From: Ciona intestinalis
Lineage: Eukaryota; Chordata; Ascidiacea; Phlebobranchia; Cionidae
Length of the DNA: 64,000 nt
Direction of reading: 5' to 3'
Assembly: GCF_000224145.3 (NCBI RefSeq)
Contig: NW_004190472.2
Location: forward strand, 186,001-250,000
The notes under the pieces were generated by a model. The model saw only the letters and a list, made by a program, of their open reading frames with translations, did not search any database and was not told the origin of the DNA. The stretch's first letter is position 1; each line of letters opens with the position of its first letter. The position numbers and the translations under genes were made by a program. Shown here one piece after another: positions 11,101 through 21,700 of the stretch.

Positions 11101-13630
11101 TCGTATGGAAGCGAACAAAACACGATTGTTTTATAACAATCTCGTTTGTAATGTAACAATCGTAATGGTTTATCAAAGTTATTCTGACGTAAATAATCGT
11201 TACATTATCCACGATGAACATGCGTAAAACTTTCTTACACCAATGTTTCATTCATTAAAAAGACGTTTCTCATTTAGTATAAACAATGTAATATTGTTCC
11301 TAATTTACCGCATAAAGTAGAATAGATGCAAGATCAATATCTAAAGCGTTTATATCGCGGCAGAGATAACGTTGACTGGACGTAAATATCTGTATGACAG
11401 TCCCTTTTTGAACGCGCTGGTTGCCACACTGGCTGCATCAGTTATAAATAATTTTTAATTAAATACTTTTTTATATAAATTTTAAAATTCGCATAACTGG
11501 AAATGACGAAACCAGACGTCTTTTTAACCGCAAACCACGTGCCCTGTATTATTTTGATTAGCGACGCTTTTCCACTGAATAGGAACGCATTCTCGTAAGC
11601 CTTTCTCCTTAATGACGTCATAGATGCTCGGGTTCGGGCTCGTGCCGAGCTTTTCGTTGAAGCTCGGCGCTCGGCGAACCCGAGCTTTTTCAACTTCAGC
11701 ACATCCCTAATATTTAGAAATATGTTTCTTTTTATAATTTTAGCAATAAGTTCCTTTACTTTTGAAGAATGATTTTTGGTTTTTGAACTTTAGTTTTAAT
11801 TAATTTAGTTTCTAAACTTTAAAAATGAAGACAAAGGTGTCATATGATATACACATATTTCCTCATCATTTATATATATGTTTCAATTATTATAATATAT
11901 ATATATGTTTGTATTAAAAATCTGTGTTTTATGTGCTAAGTTTCTCAAGCATTTTGATATTTAAATTATAAGTCCAATTCCAAAATACGGTCATTGTTTT
12001 TATTTTATTAATATTAGAACTGATTTAAAGCGATTTTGTGTTTTTTTCAGTTTTATATTTTAGTCTTTTTTCGATATCGTCTATGACGTAACACATAGTC
12101 TATCCACGTCACAAGACATTAATAACGCAGATGTTAACCTTTAACAACAAAGTACTTCGCGACATATTGTAGATTAAGTTTAAATTATATACAAGGGGTC
12201 ACCGGTCGTCTCGTCGCATTAGTGTATCACGTTCATAGCTATTACGGCTACGCTAGTGCTCCCTTGGGTATATGTATTGGCTGTCTATCAGTTATCATGT
12301 AACTTTTTATCCTCGCATGGCGCGGCAGTCGTTATGACACGGGTGTTTAGTTTCATACACTTCGTGCCCACTTTCAAGTTACCGCGTATGTAACTTATTT
12401 ATCCTCACATGGTGGGGTAAAGACAGCCGTTATAACACAGGTGTTCTGTTTCATACACATCGTGCCCGCTTACGAGTTACTATGTATGTAACTTATTTTT
12501 CCTCGCATGGCAGGGCAACAACAGTCATTATAACACAGATGTTCTGTTTCATACACATCGTGCCCGCTTACGAGTTACTATGTATGTAACTTGCTATATC
12601 CACACCTGGCAGGACAACGATGGTCGGTATAGCACAGGTGTTCTGTTTCATACACCTCGTGCCCCATATAATCAGTGAAAACAAGTTCTAGTTCGTTTAA
12701 ATGTTATAACTTTCGCCCAAGTCCCCTTGGGTAAAAGTATTGGCTGGCTATCCAAGTGTAGTCGTTCCCCATCAACCACCATTTGCCCAACACTCTTACT
12801 GTCACTAAACTGTGGTTAATTCCCCACACAGGAGAGAGAGGTCACATTATTGAGAAAACGCACAACTCAAAGACGGGCGATAAAGAAGAGTGTCAAGAGT
12901 TCATCAATTTAGAAGAAGGTAACATTTCATATTTTTAAACTTTTTAGTTTTTTTATGATTTCCCGAAAAAATATTCAAGTATTACAAATTTCTTATTTTT
13001 AAATACGTTTTCTAGCATATTGTTAAGTAGTGTATAAACATTTTTTACAACACATAACAACAGCCACGCTTTTATCTGAGGCTTTTATTCAAATAGTTTT
13101 TACCTGCAGCGTGTGTATAACGACTGGCGTTTTGTTGCTAATTTTTCTCTTTGTTGTTGTATTAGTTAACCCGATATTCGCTACTGTGTCCGAAGGGATA
13201 AATATAAATTGTCCAATGTTATTTTAAGCATTGTTTAATCAAAGCACTTCAGCAGTATACCACGCATTTTAACCTTGTGGGTGATTGTTTTTTTGTTTTT
13301 TTTTAAGTTTTTTTGTTTAATAATTAATTAAAAAAAATATTTTTGACAATGTTTTGATTAAAACCCCCCCCCCCTTATTTTTTTTCTGGCTGCGCCACTG
13401 CTTGTGGGTGATTGTTTTTTGTTTCTTTTTAACCAGACGAAGCCGAGGAATTCGACCAAGATTGGCAGCAACGTTCTCGTTCTTCTGCACCACATTATCG
13501 GAGTCATTTATCAATTGGACGACACCAACCTTATAATTCCCACCATAGACCTGCAGCTATTGAATACCACCAACCACAGGAGCATACACCACGTTCACAT
13601 CGTACACCACGTCATAGAGATGACGTTTGA
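5159..13630 (+). CDS. MLF: Myeloid leukemia factor (MLF1/MLF2 family)
   Basis: MLF proteins are small nucleocytoplasmic adaptors linked to protein quality control and transcription; their exact role is debated. Seven exons (5159-5199, 6085-6181, 6650-6790, 8128-8232, 8901-8973, 12832-12918, 13437-13630) join in phase to 245 residues, close to the human ~250-270. Family landmarks are FEDDPFFGDPFADMHRMM (N-terminus), SSFQSSFTSISYGGGEPKVYQ, KMAIGHHIGERGHIIEKT with HNSKTGDKEECQEFINLEE, and DEAEEFDQDW. The first two are typical MLF N-terminal and central blocks, and the third is the 14-3-3/HSP-region core. Exon 3 carries a Met-Gly repeat coded by GGGATG units (residues ~65-78). The His/Arg/Pro-rich C-terminus is less conserved. 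Intron 5 contains an assembly gap and a duplicated block, but both flanking exons are intact. A MITE containing AATAAA (13818) begins 40 bp after the stop. Confidence 0.9.
5700..6035. repeat. Tandem duplication in MLF intron 1
   Basis: Two ~190-bp copies run from an AAAGTAAAAAAAATC segment through TGTAATATGTTGTTACAG to AACATAACTACACTACTGATG. Between them, at about 5848-5903, is a nearly perfect 28-bp tandem pair containing ACTAGTCATTACTATGTGAT. Confidence 0.7.
7685..8100. repeat. Tandem ~130-bp array (family D)
   Basis: About three units of the same repeat as at 1080-1370 lie directly upstream of MLF exon 4. Each has ATTAATCAATGAGGTTCC, CTATGTTTGAC and CACCCCAGCTTTTACC. The last unit ends ~30 bp before the C-rich tract and AG that define the exon. 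Confidence 0.7.
9166..9911. repeat. Block A of a ~745-bp near-identical pair
   Basis: This block matches 11707-12449 almost base for base, with scattered single differences and small indels. It ends exactly at the N run. Its left edge continues into unique intron DNA without the inserted sequence that precedes block B. Its right end consists of 98-bp SINE-tail units. Confidence 0.85.
9912..9961. other. Assembly gap (50 N)
   Basis: A run of exactly 50 N separates block A from the inserted sequence. Fixed-length N runs usually mark a scaffold join of unknown true size. Confidence 0.97.
9962..11706. mobile_element. Probable inserted transposon remnant (hAT-like end)
   Basis: This 1.75-kb segment is present between the gap and block B but absent at the equivalent place in block A. 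Its right end reads ACATCCCTA (TAGGGATGT on the minus strand), the kind of terminus seen on hAT elements. Just inside it is a GC-rich stem-prone stretch (11630-11690) with repeated CTCGG/CCGAG. The short ORFs at 10378-10575 and 10751-10957 match nothing I recognise, so this is probably a non-autonomous or decayed element. The other terminus would lie in the gap. Confidence 0.45.
11707..12449. repeat. Block B of the ~745-bp near-identical pair
   Basis: This is the second copy of 9166-9911. It continues without a break into further 98-bp tail units (to about 12665) and then into the intron leading to MLF exon 6. Confidence 0.85.
12290..12668. repeat. 98-bp SINE-tail array, ~4 units (family B)
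   Basis: Each unit has GTAACTTATTTATCC, a GCATGGCGGGGCAAC-like block, GTTATAACACGGGTGTTCTG, TTTCATACACCTCGTGCCC and a GAGTTAC end. Single or paired units also lie at about 770-890, 6300-6500, 33895-34080, 34895-35110, 36395-36620, 40640-40745, 45360-45440, 45595-45690, 47690-47870, 56745-56940 and 58995-59095. Confidence 0.8.
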
Positions 13631-13669
13631 TTGACAGCTGTGATTTTGGACGCTGAGCAATTCATAATA

Positions 13670-13856
13670 TAGTGGGGTGGGGGAAGATGGGACACCTTTA
13701 GCACATAATATCTAAATATCCTGATAGTGTTTTAAACAATTAACAACGGTCTATAGGAGTTGTGACTATACGATTTTATAATTCTTTAAATGTTCTTGGT
13801 TTACTACCAAATTGGACAATAAAATAAAATGTGTCCCGTCTTCCCCCACCCTACTA
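13670..13856. mobile_element. Family A MITE (copy 1)
   Basis: Full-length ~187-bp copy. The ends are inverted (TAGTGGGGTGGGGGAAGATG and its complement). The interior includes TTTAAACAATTAACAACGG and ATAATTCTTTAAATG. It starts 40 bp after the MLF stop and contains an AATAAA at 13818, so it may supply the MLF polyadenylation signal. Confidence 0.85.
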
Positions 13857-14013
13857 TACGCTACAGTACACCCACGATCAGGGGCGTATTTAGGGAACCA
13901 AGAGGGTTCTGGAACCCCCATTTTTTGGACAAAACTAAGGCATAAAATAGCCGTGCTTTATTGCGACAGATATCTGGTTTACATGCGTTAAGAAATGGTT
14001 TAAAAATATATTG

Positions 14014-14204
14014 TAGGGTGGGGGAAGATGGGACAGTTTTAGCACATAATATCTAAATATCCTGATCGTGTTTTGAACAATTACTAACGGTCAATGGGAG
14101 TGGTGGGCATATAGATTTATAGTTTCTTGAATGTTTTTTGTTTACTACCAAACTGGGTGAGAAAATAAAGGTAAAAGGTGTCCCGTCTCCCCCCACCCTA
14201 CTGT
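14014..14204. mobile_element. Family A MITE (copy 2)
   Basis: Full-length copy in the same orientation as copy 1, with both inverted ends (TAGGGTGGGGGAAGATGGGA and CCCCCCACCCTACTG). Confidence 0.85.
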
Positions 14205-14653
14205 ATTATATACTATTATCTTGTTAATTCCTGCATACTCCCCCTGTGTTGTGGCTTATGTTAAGTTTACCCTGTTATGGAGTATAAAGCACCCGCTTAA
14301 GTGGCCGTTACTGTTAAGACTAAGATTGTGCAATGTATCTTCGTTCGACTTGAACTTTCGCGCATGTTTATATATTGTCCTGTTCATTTCTGTGCGGTGT
14401 CATATATTACATGTATTTTATTGAACAATACCACGCAAACCATAATGAAGTATAGTAAACATACAACGCAAATCAAAGGCTAAACAACAGTTTTATTAAT
14501 AGTGTTTTTTGTTACTTTTCATCGAACGCAATAAACTGCGCGATTTGGGTGTTTTTGTTGCAAATTCTACTAGATATAGAAGGGGTAAGATGGCTTATGT
14601 TTTTATTCTTTTATTGGCTCATTTGGTGGTAAAAAAATGTTTGGAAAAAGATA

Positions 14654-14845
14654 TAGTAGGGTGGGGGAAGATGGGACACTTTTAACTCTGTTTTCTCGTC
14701 CCATTTAGCAGTTAACAATGAACAATCAAACATTTATAAATCCACATCCTCACGACTTCCATAGACCGTTGTTAATTGTTTAAAATACGATCAGGATATA
14801 TGGATATTATGTGCTAAAGATGTCCTATCTTTCCCCACCCTACTA
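14654..14845. mobile_element. Family A MITE (copy 3)
   Basis: Full-length copy with its interior in reverse orientation relative to copies 1 and 2 (the GTTAATTGTTTAAAA block faces the other way). Confidence 0.85.
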
Positions 14846-15746
14846 TATAACCATATCCTCACGACTCTAAAATAGCGGGAAGGTTACGTTTAATCTTGTT
14901 ACTATTTGTCGCCAATAAGTTTTATTTTAAAATTTTATATACGCCTGTTTGGTTCGGTCGGAAAATGAAACTAAAAACTTAAACATCCGCATGAAAAATG
15001 TACTTTGTTAAATTAAATAGCGTTAATTACAAACAGCACGAATAAAACATATAGCGCGAAACGTTAACTTTTTCAAATGAACCAAAAAATGTTGTGATTT
15101 CAACCAGTCTCTGTATACAATTCATCATTAAACTGTATCTGACACTTTATAGTTATCCTTAAGACTAAGAAACATATGGCAACTGGTTTACAATTACGTC
15201 AAAGTCAGCCGAGTCGCTTTGGTTTCACCCATGCTTGAACTCCTATAAATAAACTGTGGACCTTTTCTCCCAATCCGAAAACATCGTTTCAAATGGTTAA
15301 GCACGCGGTTATAAATAGATCGTAACTTGCTTACGGTTGATTATCCGAAGTTCTTCCTCCCACGTAAAGGTTACACAAGGGAACAGGGGATAATGTTAAA
15401 CTAAGAGTCATAAACTCGTAACCGAAGAAGGAAAGGTTTACAAATTAATTTATACCAACAGGAAACGGCCTCTTGAAATAAGGGGTTCGCTCTAGAACTT
15501 CGTATGTCCGCGCCACTTGGCTGAGATACAAGCATAAACATTACTGTTTCCCGAACGTTAAAACCGGGGTAAAAACTTCCAAATTAGGGTGAACACTTAA
15601 CAATAAGATGTGACGTTCATGTTTATTGTTGTGGCTGCGGTTTCCTTTCGATAGCTATAAATTTAAAGCAACTGAAAACGTTTAATCATTTGGTACAGTT
15701 TTGCCCCTAACTAATACTTGGTCAGTTTTTGCTTGTGTAGTTTACT

Positions 15747-18700
15747 ATGGCTGGTGCAAAGGCCCTTAGGAATAGACTGAACGACGAGTTCCTGACGTGT
15801 CAGATATGTTTATCCACGTATACAGAGCCAGTGTTGTTAGACTGCCAGCATTCATTTTGCCGATCATGTGTGGGCCAATGCCTCCCAGCAGTTTCTGGCA
15901 CCCTGCATTGCCCAGTATGTAGACAGGCGACTTCTCTGCCTAAAAAGTTCGGGGTCGCCACGCTGAAAAGTAACTTTTTTCTACAGGTATGTGATATAGT
16001 GGGGTAAGATGGGACACCTTTTTATTCTTTTTCTCGTCCCGTCTGTTAATAAACAACAACATTCAAAGAATTATAAAACCGTAACTTCATGACTCCCATA
16101 GAATGTTGTTAATTGTTTAAAACATGGACAATCTTACCCCAACCTACTATATATTACAGAGTCTTATCGACGCTGTTAAAGAAAGAAGGTCCTCTGTGTC
16201 CTCTGTCGTCACGATGGGTGAAAACGAAGTAAACGGAAACGTAAACGGTGTATCTACTGTGAGGTAATTATAAGAACTTTATTCTGTTACTTCTGCTACC
16301 AGGAATAATGTAAATAATGTTTTAGCAGCTTATATTTGCTATTAAACGTGGTGTATTTCCGACGTTTCATCTGTCATATAAAGTTAGGAGTTCATTAAAA
16401 TTTTGTTAAATGATCTCTAGCGGCTCATCGCGGGTATGAAAAGTAGTGTCCAAGAAAAAATTACATTCCGACAAAGAGAAGCGAGAAAAACTTTCAAACG
16501 ACTTTTCGTAATACACACGCATTAAGATAGAATAATTCTAATGGAAATAAGCTAAAATGCCTATATACGGTTAGAGATATCTCTAGTAGGCCGTGATAGA
16601 AGTAACTAGAGATATCTCTAGTAGGCCGTGCTTCCATACAGTGACTATCTGGGTCAAAAATGTCATGTTTAGTCAATTTGTCTTCTTCTTCTAATTAGAA
16701 AAGTCCACGATTGCGACAACTGCGAAGGGGAAAATGGAAAAGCAGTTTCAAGGTGTCTTGACTGCACGGATTATTTGTGTCGAGATTGTCAACTCTGTCA
16801 CTGCCAAACCAAGTTCACGAGAAAACATAAGGTAGATGGTTGTTTTTGTCCCTATTGGTGCTTGTCTGTAAACAGTTATATATGTAGTTGGTTAGGGGAA
16901 GATGGGAGACTTTTAGCACGTAATATTCAATTATCCTAATCTTTTATAAACAAAAACAAAAAAACAATTAACAACGGTATATGGGAGTCGTGAGGATACG
17001 ATTTTATAATTCTTTGAATTTTCTTTGTTTACTACCAAATGAGACGAGAAAACTGAAAGCGTAGATTTTCGTTGTATAATATTTACAACAGCAGCATCTA
17101 TTAATCACTCATTACCCCTATAACCTCTACATAATCACCCGAACAAAGTTTTTATTGTTTAATCAATTCATCAGGTTGTCAGCCTCAAGGATTTACGGTC
17201 CGGGAAATATAGTCTTGAAATACAAACTCGTGCGAAAGTTTTTTGTCCGAATCACCCAGACGAGGTAGGACAACAAGTGTGCGGTACAGTGGCTTAGAAG
17301 CTTTCATTGTAACCAAAGGGGACTGGGTTCGATTCTCGACCCCGAACCTGATGCTAGTTCCTAATGCTTCCTGGCTGTTAGGGTAACGCGCCAAACTGAC
17401 ATCAATTAATGCAACACCCCAGAAGAGAACAGGGCGATAACAAAAATAGTGGAGTTAAAATAATATTATGTAAACAAACCTAAAATATCTGTGTTTACAT
17501 TAACTATATTCTTAAAAAATGGCGAATATGCAGCTAATATATTGATTAAAAAAGTGGCCTATAATTAATTTTTACTAACAGATCTGTCGAGAAATTTGCG
17601 AGACTTGTTTCGTTCCAGCTTGCCACGAATGCCTTCATAATGTCCATAGCGATCATCAGAAAAAAGATCTAAAAGGTAGCTTATAGTCATGTAATGGACT
17701 ACTCAATAGGCCTACACGGCACATGTACACCTAAACTGCCCGGAAAAAAAGAGGCCCATTGACGCGAACAATGCCCATTATAATCCATTGTTTCATTAAG
17801 TTCCGGCAGTTTAGGTGTATTTCTGGGCCGTGTATTGGTAGGCCACGATTATTTATATCATCGGTAACTTTGGAATAATATAGGTTTGGGTATAAGATTT
17901 ACTTCATGTTTTTATTCTCTTTTCTTTTCCCATTTGGTTATAACCACAGAATGTGTACAGATTTATAAAAACATAGCGTCACGTTGAAAATAGGATCGGG
18001 CATCATGGGATATTGATGATAACGGTATCCCATCTTACCCCACAGTACTCTATATATAATAGGCCTATAGCATTGAAATAAATTTTAATAAGGATAAACT
18101 TAGACTTAAACTTTGCTCTTTCCGCAAGACCACTTCACCCGTATATAAAGTATAAGAAATTGTTAACTTTAAAAACTAAACATAATCCAACGTGCACGTA
18201 GAAGCTGTAGCGAAACAGAAAGAAAGAACAGAGCAATTGCTTCAGCGGTCAACAGAATCGCAACAAAATTTGATGAAAAGCATTGAAGAAACAAAGAAAC
18301 AAAAGAACAGCGTTAGCAGATCCAGCAAGATGTCTGTTAACACAGTGCAACGACGCACGAAGATGATTGTGGACGCAGCGAAAATGCACGAAGAAAAGAT
18401 AGTGAAAGTGAGTTTGCTTTTGATTGAAATTAATGTCAATATAGAGGCCACACAGGATGTTGAATTGGGCCATTTTTGACTTCGTGTGAAATATAGTACA
18501 AGCCTTGTAACTGGCGGCTATATAACGCGACCGTGGGACCATATATAGTGTCGCATATACGGTATAAAGTAAATTTATTCATTCCGACCATAATCCAAGT
18601 TATTCTTTCATTAAGGGTATAAAAGAGATGAACAAAAAGAGAAAGGCTTCTCTCGTTCGAATAGAAGAAGAAGGCAATCTGTGCAGTGAACGTTTGCAAT

Positions 18701-21700
18701 CGGTCAGTGAAAACCTGAAGCAGTCCGCAGATGTGGTGTTGGTGTCTGGAACACCTGCAGATATATTGGGTCTAAAAGAGTTGTCAGATAAAGTGGAACA
18801 TGCACTTGAAGAATATGTTTGCCTCAGAAGGGCATCTAGTTGTATCGAAGGTGAGAACTTAATTGTACATAGCCTACTACTCTAAGAGTAATGTAACCTC
18901 GAATGGCGGGACAATGAAAGTCGTTATAACACGGATGTTCTGTTTCATACGCCTCGTACCCGCTTACGAGTTACCACGTATATAACTTTGTGTGTGTTAT
19001 TTTCGTTTATAATGTATTACTAACAATATAGACAACCCATAAGTGCTGACTTGTGCCGTTAAATGTCTTGCCCAAGGACACATGCGCGCACAACCGTAGC
19101 TGCGTGGAGCCGCAAACCTGTATCATATATCTAGGGGCAAGCGCTCTAAGCAGCAACCAAGTACTGTGCCACGGCACATCGAACAAAACTTGCTCGCAGA
19201 GATAAATAAATTCATGTTGTGTTTTTTTTCAGCGACCTGGAAATTGTCGTCGTCATGCGAGAGCGATGACGTGACAATATTGGAAAAAATGAGCCCTTTC
19301 TTTAACGAACTCATCGGGATACTTCAATATGGGGGTACTTTATGTAAAGACTAGATAGTTCATAGTTGTTATTATAGCTGCCATGGCTAAGAGAATAGCG
19401 TGCCTACTTCTATGGCTTCGAGGCTCGACCTGCTACCATTTGGGTGTATGTGTGCTTCGGTAAAAGGCATTTTATTGCAATTGACCTAAACCAGTTATCC
19501 TTGTCTATAACAAAAGTTACGCAACTTGTAAGCAGGCACGAGGTGCATAAACAGAACACCCGTGTTATAACGACTGTCGTTTTCCAGCCATGCGAGGATA
19601 AACAAGTTAAATATGCGGTAACTCTCCTATTTGGGCACGAGGTGAATGAAACAGAACTCCCGTGTTATTTTATAACGACTATCATTGCCCCGCCATGTAA
19701 GGATAAATACGTTGTAGGCAATAAGTAATAACCACTGACCCTCTCGCATAAAAATAAATTGGTTGCAACCATTTGGACAAATAGAAGACATCGCTGATTC
19801 CTCTTCGCACGAAGATCAAGCTGGAGCATCAAGTGTCGCAACATCCAAGCAAAGTTTATCATCGGAACCATCAACCTCCTCTTCAAATGATCAACCAACA
19901 CCAATATCAGATGACACCGGTAAAGGATTTCGTCCGCTAAGTATCGATGGTAGTAATAATACTTTCACAAGTGATGAAGACGACCTTCCACCAAAACCTC
20001 TTTATTATAAGTTAAATCCAGTTCAACGGAGGAAACGTTTCGGTAAGCTGCGTGTATTAGCTGGCTGTAATGTTACTTTTTATCCTCGTGTCACGAGAAA
20101 ACGACAGTCATAATATTAATAACGCAGGCGTTAATGTTTCGCGCACCTCGTGCTAAAATGTTTTGCAGTTAAACTAAGCGCGTAAAAGGTTTCATTGTCA
20201 ATTTCTACATAGTTTAATCAGTTTAAGAACATATAGTTACAACGGCAGTGGCGTGTTTTGTTGTAGGTCTATATACAAGTGATCTTTTCGCAATTTTTGT
20301 AAATATGTAAACGATGACGATTGCTGCCAGAAAAATACCTTTCAGATTTATATATGCCTTTTAGCAATGGCATGTATATGTACATGTGTTATGTGTTAAT
20401 AATGTTGTTTCTGCTTTTTTAGCGTTAAAACGTCCAAAACCTTATGTCTATATTACAACAGGCAACAACACAGACCAACCTTCACTTGAATCTCCAAGCC
20501 TTAACCTGATGAGGAAGTTCCCGCCAATTGAAGCACAAAGTTCCGATGCTAAAGCTGCCACCACAAGCCAGGATAAAAAGTCCAAGTTTTCTTTAAATTC
20601 TTCCAAAACGAGCGGCCAGTGTTGTTCCTACAGTAGGTCTGACGCATCCGGCACAAAACATAAAGTAAACAAGTGGAGGAGTAAAAGTGCCGATCGTGGT
20701 GAGAAATATGTTCCATTTTTTACACTTTTGTTTATAGAAAGAATAGGAGGGTGGGGAAGACGGGACACCTTTGGCACATAATACCTAAATATCTTGATCG
20801 TGTTTTAAACATTTAACAACATTCTATGGGAGTCGTGAGGATACGGTTTTATAATTCTTTGAAAGTTTTTTGTTTACTACGAAATGGGACGAGAAAAGAA
20901 AAAATGTGTCCCATCTTACCTCCACCCTACTACACGTTTTTTTTCATAATGACGTTTTTTTATCATATAACCAATATAATTATATTGCAGTTCTGGAAAA
21001 CGATTCTGGGCTTGCCAAAGCGAAAGTTAAGCCAACAGTGAGCACACCTGTCAATCATGTCCAAACAACTGGCAGGGGAAGAACAAGACGACGTAGCCTT
21101 CCTGGATGCGCGAATCCATCTCTCACATTACGTGCAATTCAGTCGCCAACTGGAAGCGCTGACTCCTTACTTTCGCTAACTACTTCGCCTGTCAAATCGT
21201 TAGCAGAAAACCCAGCGTTATTAGGCTTGTATGAAACACCAGACCCAACTTCGGACGCTGCTGTTGCGTGCTTAGCTAACAGCATAGCATCGGCACCTCC
21301 GCTTGAAACTTTGAACGAATCATCACAGAATTCAGTCAACCATGATGTACAAGCTGTCCCACCAACCGATAGAATCCTCATTCGTTCGTTCACAGTGTCT
21401 GGAAAACTTACGATATTTCGTTCAGCTCCGAAGTTGTCAGTTACACCATCTGGACAAATTGTTGCAACTGATTACAAAGTAAGAAGTCAAATAACCAGAT
21501 ACCAGCTTATAGATATAATTCCTTACAAAATTTAAACCTATTTGGATATAGTTGTTTGTAATAAAATATAATAGGGTGGGGGAAAATGGGACACATTTTC
21601 TTTCTATTTTCTTGTCTCATTTGGTAGTAAACAAAGAACGTTTAAAGAATTATAAAACCGTATCCTTACTCCTATAGACCGTTGTTTATTTTTTAAAACA

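Larger units (their letters stand above)
13631..15746. other. Intergenic region between MLF and TRIM-NHL
   Basis: Apart from three MITE copies (13670-13856, 14014-14204, 14654-14845) I see no gene or structured element. The last ~900 bp is AT-rich, non-repetitive DNA that presumably holds the TRIM-NHL promoter. Confidence 0.5.

Noticed and set aside
17278..17420. Possible tRNA gene from perfect box B
   Set aside because: No full cloverleaf can be drawn and the anticodon arm is not evident; SINE head is the better reading. The same applies to 50755-50830.
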